From: Arthrobacter gallicola | Lineage (GTDB): Bacteria; Actinomycetota; Actinomycetes; Actinomycetales; Micrococcaceae | Assembly: GCF_014836775.1 (NCBI RefSeq) | Contig: NZ_JACSQD010000002.1 | Coordinates: forward strand, 498,567 to 562,566 | Length of the DNA: 64,000 bases | Direction: 5' to 3' | Shown here: in pieces, positions 17,987-25,628 of the stretch | How positions within the stretch are numbered: position 1 is the stretch's first letter | How the letters are laid out: each line of letters opens with the position of its first letter | The notes under the pieces: model-generated | What the model was told of the DNA's origin: nothing | The model's input: the letters and a program-made list of their open reading frames with translations, nothing else | Databases searched by the model: none | Program-made: the position numbers and the translations under genes

Positions 17987-18337
17987 ATGCTTGTAGCCTT
18001 CTCAGTCGCCCCCTCCGGCGTGGGTCCGGAGACCGGCCCCGCCGGTCCGTCCGCAGACGCTTCGGTGCACGACGCCGTTGCCGCCGCCGTGAAGATCGTC
18101 CGCCAGTCCGGCCTGCCGAACCGCACCGACGCCATGTTCACCACCATCGAGGGTGAATGGGATGAGGTCATGGACGTGGTCCGGCGCGCCACCGAGGCCG
18201 TGGGCCGGTATGGCAGCCGGGTTTCGCTGGTGCTGAAAGCTGACATCCGGCCCGGCCACACCGGTGAACTGACCGGCAAGGTCGAGCGGCTGGAAAAGGT
18301 CCTGGACGCCGAAGACGAATACCGCGGGCACTCCTGA
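17987..18337 (+). CDS. MTH1187-family thiamine-binding protein
   Basis: 116 residues, the usual size of the MTH1187/YkoF-like ferredoxin-fold family that binds thiamine. Visible signatures: MLVAFSVAPSGVG at the N-terminus, AVKIVRQSGLPNRTDAMFTTIEGEWDEVM, and SLVLKADIRPG. Probably cytoplasmic; the physiological role is unclear. The stop overlaps the next start (TGATG at 18335-18339), so it forms an operon with the O-methyltransferase. Confidence 0.88.
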   Translation: MLVAFSVAPSGVGPETGPAGPSADASVHDAVAAAVKIVRQSGLPNRTDAMFTTIEGEWDEVMDVVRRATEAVGRYGSRVSLVLKADIRPGHTGELTGKVERLEKVLDAEDEYRGHS

Positions 18338-19026
18338 TGGCCGGCCAGCACCAGGGCATCAGGGCAGAGCACGGCAGCGGCGACTGGGCCGACGTCGATT
18401 CCTACCTCACCGGCGTCGTCGTCCATCCCGATGAGGCGCTGGTGGCTGCCGTGGAGGACGCCGCCGCAGCCGGCCTTCCGCCCATCGAAGTGAGCCCGGG
18501 GCAGGGCAAGTTCCTCATGCTGCTGGCGCGGCTGGCCGGCGCCCGCCGGATCCTGGAGATCGGCACCCTCGGCGGGTTCAGCACGTCCTGGCTGGCGCGC
18601 GGACTGCCGGCGGACGGTTCCATGGTGACCTGTGAGTACGTGCCCCTGCACGCGGAGGTGGCGCGGAAGAATCTGGACCGCGCCGGCGTCGGGCAGCTGG
18701 TGGACATCCGGGTCGGAGCCGCCCTGGACACCCTTCCCGGGCTGGAAGGCAGCGAACCGTTCGACCTCGTGTTCATCGACGCGGACAAGGAAAACAACCC
18801 GGCCTATCTGGAGTGGGCCATCCGGCTTTCCCGGCCCGGCACGGTAATCGTCCTGGACAACGTGGTGCGCTACGGCGGAGTGCTGGATCCCGACGGCGAC
18901 TCAGCCATCCAGGGCACGCGCGCCGCACTGAAACTGATGGGTTCACATCCGCGGCTGGATTCCACGGCCATGCAGACCGTGGGCGCCAAGGGCTGGGACG
19001 GCTTCGCCCTGGCCATCGTGACCTAG
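18337..19026 (+). CDS. Class I SAM-dependent O-methyltransferase (family 3)
   Basis: 229-residue cytoplasmic methyltransferase of the catechol/caffeoyl-CoA O-methyltransferase-like family. Motif I is RILEIGTLGGFSTSWLA (about 69-85), the acidic motif II region is VTCEYVPLHAEVA, and the metal-site signature is DLVFIDADKENN, followed by TVIVLDNVVRYGGV. Substrate unknown. It is translationally coupled to the preceding gene by a one-base overlap. Confidence 0.9.
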   Translation: MAGQHQGIRAEHGSGDWADVDSYLTGVVVHPDEALVAAVEDAAAAGLPPIEVSPGQGKFLMLLARLAGARRILEIGTLGGFSTSWLARGLPADGSMVTCEYVPLHAEVARKNLDRAGVGQLVDIRVGAALDTLPGLEGSEPFDLVFIDADKENNPAYLEWAIRLSRPGTVIVLDNVVRYGGVLDPDGDSAIQGTRAALKLMGSHPRLDSTAMQTVGAKGWDGFALAIVT

Positions 19027-19050
19027 GCACCTGGCGGGTTCTGCCGCGCC

Positions 19051-19056
19051 TAAGCT
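19051..19056 (+). promoter_or_regulatory. Leaderless-type -10 (TAAGCT)
   Basis: Six bases (GGAAGC) separate this hexamer from the ATG at 19063, which opens an 11-codon minicistron coupled to the next gene. Confidence 0.45.
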
Positions 19057-19062
19057 GGAAGC

Positions 19063-19098
19063 ATGAGCTTTGCGCATTTCCCGATGGCTGACGCCTGA
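19063..19098 (+). CDS. Putative 11-residue leaderless minicistron
   Basis: ATG 19063 opens MSFAHFPMADA and stops at TGA 19096-19098; the last base of that stop is the first base of the ATG of the next gene (TGATG). It stands 6 bases after a TAAGCT hexamer, the spacing expected for a leaderless start. The next gene has no Shine-Dalgarno of its own, so the short ORF may bring ribosomes to it. It could instead be a chance frame. Confidence 0.35.
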   Translation: MSFAHFPMADA

Positions 19099-19973
19099 TG
19101 GGCAGGAAACGTCCCGGCCGCAACACCCCGGAACAACCAGCAGGCGGCGGTACCGGACCCGTGCCCGGCCGCTACGAGATTGATACCGGTACATGCGAAC
19201 TGCTTCCGGACCAGTTTTCCGCCTCCGGCTGGCTGCTGAAGATCAACGGAGTGCACTCCTCCCACATTGACCTGGAGGATCCGCGGGAACTCGACTTCGA
19301 GTACATGCGCTGGATCGCCGCGCTGGTCGAGTCCCGCTTCGATCCGGAGACCAAGCTTCGGGCGCTCCATCTGGGCGGAGGCGCATGCTCCATGGCCCGG
19401 TACTTTGCCGACGTCTACCCGAATGCCCGGCAGGTGGTCGTGGAACTGGACGGCCGGCTGGCGGAGTTGGTGCGCGGGTGGTTCGATCTGCCGCGGGCAC
19501 CGCTGATGCGGCTGCGGGTCGGCGAGGCCCGTGAGGTCACGGAGTCGCTCAGCGAGGACAGCAGGGACCTGCTGATCCGAGATGTCTTCGCGGGAGACAA
19601 GACCCCGCTGCCGCTGACCACTGCCGAATTCCTGGGCCACGCCAAGCGGGTGCTCGGCCCCGAGGGCCTGTATGTGGTCAACTGCGGGGATGCCCCGGAC
19701 CTGCGCACCGCCCGGCGGGAAGCCGCGACGATCGCCGCCGCCTTCCGGCACACGGCGCTTATCGCTGATCCGCCCATGCTCAAGGGCCGCCGCTTCGGCA
19801 ACATCATCATCGCCGGGTCCGACGTCCCCTTCGCGGAGGACACGGCACTGCCGCGCAGGCTGCTCGGCGGAGCCGTGCCGGCCCAGCTCTGGGACGATTC
19901 CAAGGTCCGCGCGTTCGCCCGCGGCTCCCAGGTGCTCCGGGACGCCGAAGCGGGGCTCCCGGCAGCCGGCTGA
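19098..19973 (+). CDS. Spermidine synthase-like methyltransferase-fold protein
   Basis: 291 residues, resembling the soluble spermidine synthase-like proteins of actinobacteria. Seen: GRYEIDTGTCELLPD near residue 24, a Rossmann-type glycine motif RALHLGGGACSMARYFADVYP (about 92-112), the acidic strand QVVVELDGRLAELV, and LLIRDVFAGDKTPLPLTT where true spermidine synthases carry their catalytic Asp region. Whether it makes polyamines is doubtful; many such proteins have unknown substrates. Start ATG 19098 overlaps the stop of the minicistron. Confidence 0.72.
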   Translation: MGRKRPGRNTPEQPAGGGTGPVPGRYEIDTGTCELLPDQFSASGWLLKINGVHSSHIDLEDPRELDFEYMRWIAALVESRFDPETKLRALHLGGGACSMARYFADVYPNARQVVVELDGRLAELVRGWFDLPRAPLMRLRVGEAREVTESLSEDSRDLLIRDVFAGDKTPLPLTTAEFLGHAKRVLGPEGLYVVNCGDAPDLRTARREAATIAAAFRHTALIADPPMLKGRRFGNIIIAGSDVPFAEDTALPRRLLGGAVPAQLWDDSKVRAFARGSQVLRDAEAGLPAAG

Positions 19974-19989
19974 TGACTGGCCTAAGGCA

Positions 19990-20024
19990 AGTGGTGCCCC
20001 GACCGGATCGGCCGGCGCACCACT
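19990..20024. terminator. Terminator-like hairpin between convergent genes
   Basis: AGTGGTGC (19990-19997) pairs with GCACCACT (20017-20024); the loop carries further self-complementary CCG/CGG runs. Confidence 0.5.
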
Positions 20025-20049
20025 GTTGGCTGGCTTGTTTGGCCGGAAC

Positions 20050-21480
20050 CTACACGCCCAGCGCCGCTTCGATCGGACCGACGCAGAAGAAGACAGCGAA
20101 CGCCGCGGCGACAATCCACATCACAGGATGGATTTCCTTGGCCCGGCCCTGGAAAACGCGGATGAGCACGTAGGAAACGAACCCGGCACCAAGGCCGTTG
20201 GCGATCGAGTAGGTGAACGGCATCAGGGCGATGGTCAGGAAGGACGGCAGCGCCAGTCCGATGTCCGACCAGTCGATCTTGCCGACCTGGCTGACCATCA
20301 GGTAGCCGACGACGACGAGCGCCGGGGCCACTGCCTCGAACGGCACCAGGTAGATCAGCGGGGTCAGGAACATGGCCGCAATGAACAGCAGGCCGGTGAC
20401 GATGGAGGACAGGCCGGTGCGGGCGCCTTCACCGATGCCGGCACCGGATTCCACGAACAGCTGGTTCGAGGAGACACTGGCGCCGCCGCCGACGATCGCG
20501 CCGGCCGCGTCCACCAGGAGCACACGCTCCACGTTGGGGATGTTTCCGTCCTTGTCCATGCTTCCGGCTTCGCTGGACAGGCCGACCATGGTGCCCATCG
20601 CATCAAAGAAGATGCTCAGGAGGATGACGAAGGCCAGCAGGGAGGCGCCGATGATGCCCAGCTTCTCAAAGGAGCCGAAGAGGTTGAAGTTACCGATCAG
20701 CGACAGGTCAGGTGCGCCCCACTCGGGCATGCTCGGGGTGACCAGCGACCAGCCGGTTGCCTTGCCCGCGCCCTGGCTTCCCGGCGATGCCACAGCTTCG
20801 ATGATCACGGCGAGCACGGTGGAGGCCAGGATGCCGATCAGGATCGCGCCGCGGGTCTTGCGGGCCATCAGGCCAATCGTCAGGATCAGGCCGAACGCAA
20901 ACACGAAGGTGGGCCAGCCCAGCAGTTCCCCGCCGTCACCGAGCTGCACCGGAACGGTGGTGCCCGCGGCGTCGGGGATGCGGCGGACGAAGCCGGCGTT
21001 GACGAAGCCCAGCAGGGCGATGAACATACCGATGCCCACAACGATCGCGGTCTTCAGGCTCGCGGGAACGGCCTTGAACACGGCTGTCCGGAACCCGGTG
21101 AGGACCAGGATGAACATGGTGATGCCCGCCAGCACCACCAGGCCCATCACGTCCTGCCAGGTCAGGTTTTCGTTGGTGGCCACAGTCACGGCTACGAACG
21201 CGTTGACGCCCAGGCCGGTGGCCATGGCGAACGGGTGCTTGGCCCAGGCTCCCATGATGATGGTCAGCACGCCGGCAACCAGTGCGGTCGCTGCTGCGAT
21301 GGCGGGCCCGCCGAGGGAGCGGCCGGTGCCGTCTTCCCCGCCAAGGATCAGCGGGTTCAGCACCACGATGTAGCTCATGGCAAAGAAGGTGGCCAGACCT
21401 CCACGGATCTCCGTCCCTACCGTGGAACCGCGCTTGGAGATTTCAAAATACCGGTCCAGTCTGGAACCTTGCTTGAGCAT
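20050..21480 (-). CDS. NCS2-family purine permease (AzgA/PbuG type)
   Basis: 476-residue membrane transporter for hypoxanthine, guanine or adenine in symport with protons. The N-terminus RYFEISKRGSTVGTEIRGGLATFFAMSYIVVLNP is the hallmark of the AzgA/PbuG branch, and FFDAMGTMVGLSSEAG is the conserved substrate-site helix. Twelve to fourteen hydrophobic segments are visible. AGAGG lies about 9 bases before ATG 21480. It is transcribed alone and divergently from the UspA gene. Confidence 0.93.
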   Translation of the reverse strand: MLKQGSRLDRYFEISKRGSTVGTEIRGGLATFFAMSYIVVLNPLILGGEDGTGRSLGGPAIAAATALVAGVLTIIMGAWAKHPFAMATGLGVNAFVAVTVATNENLTWQDVMGLVVLAGITMFILVLTGFRTAVFKAVPASLKTAIVVGIGMFIALLGFVNAGFVRRIPDAAGTTVPVQLGDGGELLGWPTFVFAFGLILTIGLMARKTRGAILIGILASTVLAVIIEAVASPGSQGAGKATGWSLVTPSMPEWGAPDLSLIGNFNLFGSFEKLGIIGASLLAFVILLSIFFDAMGTMVGLSSEAGSMDKDGNIPNVERVLLVDAAGAIVGGGASVSSNQLFVESGAGIGEGARTGLSSIVTGLLFIAAMFLTPLIYLVPFEAVAPALVVVGYLMVSQVGKIDWSDIGLALPSFLTIALMPFTYSIANGLGAGFVSYVLIRVFQGRAKEIHPVMWIVAAAFAVFFCVGPIEAALGV

Positions 21481-21678
21481 GGCGGATTTCCTCTGAAGAT
21501 GTTGTGGTGTCTGGGAGAGCGGACTTGCCGCATTCCGATAATAGTCCTGCGCGGAAGCAGGCCCTTAACCGTGCGTACGCGTGTTTGACCTAAGTCACAG
21601 TGCTGGCCCCCTGCGCAGTAGGCTGGTTTCAGGAGCCCGGCCGATGTGGGTTGGGCGTGTACCCGAGGGGAGCCGGTA

Positions 21679-22674
21679 ATGTCCGATTCAGAGTGGAATG
21701 CGGCAGCCGCCCGGTCAGGGATAGTGGTGGGCCTCGACGGCTCGGACCAAAGTATCTGCGCGCTGACCTGGGCTGCGCGGGAGGCGCGGCGGCGGGACGT
21801 GCCGCTGCATGTGGTGACGGCCTACACGGTTCCCATCTTTGCTGCATCGTCGATGGACGCCGGCTACACGGCCATCGATGACGCCGTGATCCGTGACGGC
21901 GCCCGCTCCGTCCAGGAGCAGACCCTGGCCAAGGTGTCCCTGCACGGCCTGGAAATCATCCCGCGTGTTGAAAGCGGAGACGCGTCCGCCGTCCTGCTCG
22001 AACTCTCCGAAGACGCGGAGCTGATGGTTGTGGGCTCGCGGGGCCGCGGCGGATTCGTGGGCAGGCTCCTTGGCTCCGTCTCCAGTGCGGTGCCCGCCCA
22101 TGCCAAGTGCCCCACCGTTATTGTTCCGCTGCGTACGGCCGGAAGGCTGCCGGAATCCGGAGTGGCCGCACCGGCGGGTTCCCCGGTGGCGGACGACGTG
22201 CATCAGGCAGTCGTGGTGGGTGTGGATGGTTCCGAGCATGCACGCGCGGCATCGCTGGCTGCCGCGGAGCAGGCCCGCAGCATGGGCCTGCCGCTGCGGA
22301 TCGTGTGTGCGCTGCCGCCGTTCAGCGGCTCGCTGGCCTGGGTGCCGGCGCCGCTGGACGTCGAAGCACTGCACGAGGAACTGATGGTGCAGCTCAGTGC
22401 GGGACGGGAATGGCTGCAGAGCCACTTCCCGGATCTGGAGATCTCAGTGGAGCTGGTGGACGGGCCGCCCGCCGAACTCATGGTGGAACGCACGGCGATG
22501 GCCGAGCTGGTGGTCCTGGGCAGCCGTGGCCGCGGCGGTTTTGCCGGCATGCTGCTGGGCTCCACCAGCCAGAGCGTGCTGCACCACGCCAAGGGGCCGG
22601 TCATGGTGGTTCCCGATCATGAGGATCCGCGCCTGGCCGACCGGGCGAAGTTCGGTCCGATGGTGGAGCAGTAA
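21679..22674 (+). CDS. Tandem universal stress protein (two UspA domains)
   Basis: 331 residues with two Usp domains (about 10-150 and 178-325). Each has the N-terminal VVGLDGS/VVGVDGS strand and the ATP-binding glycine motif: VVGSRGRGGFVGRLLGS in the first and VLGSRGRGGFAGMLLGS in the second. Tandem Usp proteins of this form are typical of actinobacteria and respond to hypoxia, starvation or stationary phase. Start ATG 21679 has GAGGGGAG upstream; a TAGGCT hexamer at 21619-21624 is the likely -10. Confidence 0.93.
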   Translation: MSDSEWNAAAARSGIVVGLDGSDQSICALTWAAREARRRDVPLHVVTAYTVPIFAASSMDAGYTAIDDAVIRDGARSVQEQTLAKVSLHGLEIIPRVESGDASAVLLELSEDAELMVVGSRGRGGFVGRLLGSVSSAVPAHAKCPTVIVPLRTAGRLPESGVAAPAGSPVADDVHQAVVVGVDGSEHARAASLAAAEQARSMGLPLRIVCALPPFSGSLAWVPAPLDVEALHEELMVQLSAGREWLQSHFPDLEISVELVDGPPAELMVERTAMAELVVLGSRGRGGFAGMLLGSTSQSVLHHAKGPVMVVPDHEDPRLADRAKFGPMVEQ

Positions 22675-22693
22675 CCCGCCCGCGAACCGGTGC

Positions 22694-23623
22694 CTAGGCG
22701 TGCCGTTCACCTTCGTGGACGGCATGCCGTTCGGGCTCGAGCTGGAAGGTGCAGTGCTCGGTGTCGAAGTGGCTGGAGAGGCAGGTCCCCAGCCGGTCCA
22801 GGATCGTGTCCATCCCATGCGGCGTCAGGAATTCCTCATCCACCACCACGTGGGCGGAGAAGACCAGGACGCCGGAGGTGATGGTCCAGATGTGGATGTC
22901 ATGGGCGTCGCTTACGCCTGCGACCGAGATGATGTGCTCACGGATCATTTCCACGTCCACACCCTGGGGTGTGGCTTCGAGCAGGACGTCTATCACCTCG
23001 CGCAGCAGGGACCACGCGCGCGGCAGGATCATGCCCGCGATCAGGAATGATGCCCAGACGTCCGCCTGCTGGTAGCCCGTCAGCATAATGACGAGGGCGG
23101 AGACCACGACGGCGGCGGAACCCAGCAGATCCCCCAGGACCTCCAGGTAAGCGCCGCGCACGTTCAGGCTCTCCTTGCGGCCGCCTCGCAGGATAAGCAG
23201 TGACACCAGGTTGGCGAGCCCGCCGATGACCGCCGCGAAGAGCATAATGCCGGTCTGCACCTCCGGGGCGTCCCCGATCCGTCTGATCGCTTCGGTGAAG
23301 ATCACGACGGCGATCACGATCAGCAGCAGCGAGTTGGCCAGCGCGGCCAGGACCTCGGCGCGCTGGTAGCCGTAGGTGCGTTTCGACGTCGCCGGCCGCC
23401 CGGCGATCCAGGCTGCGAGCAGCGCGATGGAGACGCCGGCGGCGTCGGAAAGCATGTGCCCGGCATCTGCCATCAGGGCCAGTGAGCCGGAAACCAGGGC
23501 GCCCGCGGCCTGGATGACGACCACGGAGATGGTGATCAGGAAGACGGCAAGCAGCCGGCGGCGGTGCTTTCCCGTGGCGGTGCCCTGCGGCAGGCCGTGG
23601 CTGTGGCCCGAATGATCCCCCAC
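22694..23623 (-). CDS. Cation diffusion facilitator (CzcD/ZitB-like)
   Basis: About 309-residue metal/proton antiporter with six hydrophobic helices, an N-terminal His-rich GDHSGHSHG stretch and a cytoplasmic C-terminal domain rich in His and Asp (SDAHDIHIWTITSG). The metal site on helix II is HMLSD, but helix V has EVLGD, so the usual His-x3-Asp there is Glu-x3-Asp. Substrate is probably zinc or another divalent ion. GTG 23623 was chosen for the GGTGGGG just upstream; an alternative GTG at 23635 would overlap the preceding gene by 10 bases. Confidence 0.9.
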   Translation of the reverse strand: MGDHSGHSHGLPQGTATGKHRRRLLAVFLITISVVVIQAAGALVSGSLALMADAGHMLSDAAGVSIALLAAWIAGRPATSKRTYGYQRAEVLAALANSLLLIVIAVVIFTEAIRRIGDAPEVQTGIMLFAAVIGGLANLVSLLILRGGRKESLNVRGAYLEVLGDLLGSAAVVVSALVIMLTGYQQADVWASFLIAGMILPRAWSLLREVIDVLLEATPQGVDVEMIREHIISVAGVSDAHDIHIWTITSGVLVFSAHVVVDEEFLTPHGMDTILDRLGTCLSSHFDTEHCTFQLEPERHAVHEGERHA

Positions 23624-23625
23624 GC

Positions 23626-23997
23626 CTAGCCCCACCCGAGTTCGTGCAGGCGCGCGTCGTCGATCCCAAAGTGGTGGGCCACTTCATGGATGACGGTGAT
23701 CCGGATTTCGTCCACCAGTTCCTCCCGGGTTCCGCACATCCGCGTGAGCGGGCCGCTGAAGATGACAATCCGGTCCGGCAGAGAGCCCGCTCCCCACCAC
23801 GAGTCCCGTTCGGTCAGGGGGGTCCCGTCATAGAGCCCCAGGAGCTCGGTGGCGGGGTCCTCGCCGGGGCCGGGAACGTATTCGTCCTCGATGAAGACGG
23901 CCACGTTGTTCATGGCCTTGGCCAGGTCCGCGGGAATGGAGTTCAGGGCGTCGTCGACCGCGGCTTCGAAGTCGTCGGGAGTCATCTCGATCGGCAC
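23626..23997 (-). CDS. Minimal zincin-like metallopeptidase family protein
   Basis: 123 residues of the small zincin-like family formerly DUF1025. The zinc motif is VIHEVAHHFGIDDARLHELG (HExxHxxGxxD form, C-terminal). No signal peptide, so cytosolic; the substrate is unknown for the family. The start is GTG 23997, placed 6 bases after a TAGAGT hexamer, so the mRNA is probably leaderless. Stops two bases before the start chosen for the cation transporter and probably shares its transcript. Confidence 0.85.
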   Translation of the reverse strand: MPIEMTPDDFEAAVDDALNSIPADLAKAMNNVAVFIEDEYVPGPGEDPATELLGLYDGTPLTERDSWWGAGSLPDRIVIFSGPLTRMCGTREELVDEIRITVIHEVAHHFGIDDARLHELGWG

Positions 23998-24003
23998 GCT
24001 TCC

Positions 24004-24009
24004 ACTCTA
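24004..24009 (-). promoter_or_regulatory. Leaderless-type -10 (TAGAGT) for the zincin gene
   Basis: Read on the minus strand, TAGAGT is followed by GGAAGC and then the GTG start. Confidence 0.5.
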
Positions 24010-24077
24010 GTCTCTGCCCGGCAGGAGGGCTCAGGGGACGCTATTGCTTCCCTGAAGACGGCGGCGTTCACGCCGAT

Positions 24078-24107
24078 TTTGGAAATCCGGGAAGTAGGCC
24101 CTATAGT
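24078..24107 (+). promoter_or_regulatory. Possible tRNA cluster promoter
   Basis: TTTGGA (24078-24083), an 18-base spacer, and TATAGT (24102-24107) stand about 100 bases before tRNA-Glu. The -10 lies inside a CCTATA/TATAGG inverted repeat (24100-24115). The rest of the 209-base spacer (23998-24206) shows no gene. Confidence 0.35.
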
Positions 24108-24206
24108 TTTATAGGTCCGCAGCCGGGAAATCTGACTGAGACTGAACAGCCACGCAAATGCAGTGCGAAGTTCGGAATCAGCCAAGTTGAACGCTGCGTG
24201 TTCTGA

Positions 24207-24279
24207 GCCCCCATCGTCTAGCGGCCTAGGACACCGCCCTTTCACGGCGGCGGCACGGGTTCGAATCCCGTTGGGGGTA
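24207..24279 (+). tRNA. tRNA-Glu (anticodon TTC)
   Basis: Full cloverleaf: acceptor GCCCCCA with TGGGGGT (first pair G-U), anticodon stem CCGCC/GGCGG around CTTTCAC with TTC at 24241-24243, and a GGTTCGAAT T-loop region. The discriminator is A; CCA is not encoded. Confidence 0.96.
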
Positions 24280-24340
24280 CTCACGCAAGTGGTAATTGAC
24301 CGGCCAAAAAGCTGGTAGAGTTGACACTCGTGAAATGCAA

Positions 24341-24414
24341 GGCCCTGTAGCGCAGTTGGTTAGCGCGCCGCCCTGTCACGGCGGAGGTCGCGGGTTCAAG
24401 TCCCGTCAGGGTCG
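24341..24414 (+). tRNA. tRNA-Asp (anticodon GTC)
   Basis: Acceptor GGCCCTG pairs with CAGGGTC; the anticodon stem CCGCC/GGCGG encloses CTGTCAC with GTC at 24375-24377; the T-loop region is GGTTCAAGT. The discriminator is G and CCA is not encoded. It follows tRNA-Glu by 61 bases. Confidence 0.96.
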
Positions 24415-24471
24415 CTCAGATTTTCTGAAGCGATTTGGAAGATCTCGGTGATCATCGATTCGATGATGCCC

Positions 24472-24547
24472 GGCTCTGTAGCTCAGTTGGTAGAGCGTTC
24501 GACTGAAAATCGAAAGGTCACCGGATCGACGCCGGTCGGAGCCACCA
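24472..24547 (+). tRNA. tRNA-Phe (anticodon GAA), CCA encoded
   Basis: Acceptor GGCTCTG pairs with CGGAGCC; anticodon stem TTCGA/TCGAA encloses CTGAAAA with GAA at 24505-24507. The T-loop reads ATCGACG, with A where T54 is usual. Unlike the two tRNAs before it, the 3' CCA is encoded (24545-24547). Confidence 0.95.
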
Positions 24548-24550
24548 GCT

Positions 24551-24579
24551 AAAAACCCCCGGTTTGCCGGGGGTTTTTT
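24551..24579 (+). terminator. Strong intrinsic terminator of the tRNA cluster
   Basis: A 12-bp stem (AAAAACCCCCGG with CCGGGGGTTTTT), a TTTG loop and a T run, beginning 3 bases after tRNA-Phe. Confidence 0.93.
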
Positions 24580-24605
24580 CGTTTAACTGGCCCGTGCCCC
24601 GGCGC

Positions 24606-25559
24606 TCAGGGCTGGATGACAGTCCGTTCTCCGGGTTCGTCCCGGTGGCCCCATGCAGCGGTGATGTCGCGCAGTGACGCGATCCGTGGCCGGATGGCGA
24701 CGGCGCCCGAGGCGATGGCTGCGGCGAGGCCCGGGAGGTTCGCGCGCCGCATGTCGATTGATCCGAATCCGCTGCCGCTGATCCGCAGCGCGTTGGAACG
24801 CAATGCGGCGCCGTCGATGGTGGCTGTGGATCCCGCTGCGGCGCCGATATGGACCCAGTCAAGCAGGCGTGCGTGGTCAGTGCGGGCGGTCACGATCGCT
24901 CTGACTGCCAGTTCCGCAGGCTTGCCCCACAGGTAATCGAGGGCGACATCGACGTTGGCCGCGGTTTCCGCGAGGGCCGCCGCGGTGGCATCGGTGTTCG
25001 GAGAAAGAACCACGATGTCGTCAGCGCCATCGGCGAGGTTCTGTTCAAGCCGCTCACGGCTGCGGCCGGCGGCAACCACCCGCCCGGCACCGAGGTGGCG
25101 GGCCACCTTCACGGCCATGGAACCGGCCGTTCCGGTCGAGCCCAGGACAAGAACGTCCTGACCCGGGGCAAAGGGAACCCGGGCGTGAAGTGCAATCCAT
25201 GACGACATCGCCGGATTCATCGTGGCGGCAGCGACGGCGGGGTCTATGTCAGCAGGCAGCGGAACCGCGTCGTCGGGATCAATCAGGGTGCGTTCGGCGA
25301 GCGTGGCGCTCCCGGGGCCGCCCACGTAGGCCAGCGATCCGTCCGGCCGGCGTACAACGCCGTCCATGCCGGGCACAAAGGGCAGGGCGCCTGGGCTGGC
25401 GTAGTGCTGGCCGGATGCGATGGAGCGCGTCACGGGGTGCAGGCCCACAGCGAGCACGTCGACGAGTTCATGATGTCCACCGGCCTGCGGGGCGGCGAGT
25501 GTGCGGTAGCGGGGAGCTTCCCCAAAGGCTTCGATGAGTGCGGCGTTGATGGTTTCCAT
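24606..25559 (-). CDS. MDR-family quinone reductase-like oxidoreductase
   Basis: 317-residue medium-chain reductase without the structural-zinc cysteines, closest in style to NADPH:quinone/enone reductases. The substrate-domain part is VPGMDGVVRRPDGSLAYVG; the nucleotide-binding motif is VLVLGSTGTAGSMAVKVARHLGA with Arg in VVAAGRSRERLEQN, which points to NADPH. GGAGG precedes ATG 25559. It is divergent from a MarR regulator across a 69-base region holding three operator half-sites, so it is the likely MarR target. Confidence 0.87.
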   Translation of the reverse strand: METINAALIEAFGEAPRYRTLAAPQAGGHHELVDVLAVGLHPVTRSIASGQHYASPGALPFVPGMDGVVRRPDGSLAYVGGPGSATLAERTLIDPDDAVPLPADIDPAVAAATMNPAMSSWIALHARVPFAPGQDVLVLGSTGTAGSMAVKVARHLGAGRVVAAGRSRERLEQNLADGADDIVVLSPNTDATAAALAETAANVDVALDYLWGKPAELAVRAIVTARTDHARLLDWVHIGAAAGSTATIDGAALRSNALRISGSGFGSIDMRRANLPGLAAAIASGAVAIRPRIASLRDITAAWGHRDEPGERTVIQP

Positions 25560-25571
25560 TTTTCCTCCAAT

Positions 25572-25602
25572 TAGTACGTGCCACGTACTATATAGTACGT
25601 GG
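25572..25602. promoter_or_regulatory. Three-half-site operator for the MarR regulator
   Basis: TAGTACGTG and CACGTACTA form a perfect 9-bp inverted repeat around one base (25572-25590). CCACGTACTA and TAGTACGTGG form a second perfect 10-bp inverted repeat around TA (25581-25602); the two share the middle arm. The block covers the -35 position of the MarR gene and lies next to the start of the reductase gene. Confidence 0.8.
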
Positions 25603-25616
25603 TGCCAACTATCTAG

Positions 25617-25622
25617 TAGGGT
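25617..25622 (+). promoter_or_regulatory. Leaderless-type -10 (TAGGGT) for the MarR gene
   Basis: Six bases (TTCAGC) separate it from ATG 25629; there is no Shine-Dalgarno. Confidence 0.5.
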
Positions 25623-25628
25623 TTCAGC

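Noticed and set aside
24100..24115. CCTATA/TATAGG inverted repeat before the tRNA genes as a terminator
   Set aside because: Weak AT-rich stem with no G/C; more likely part of the tRNA promoter.
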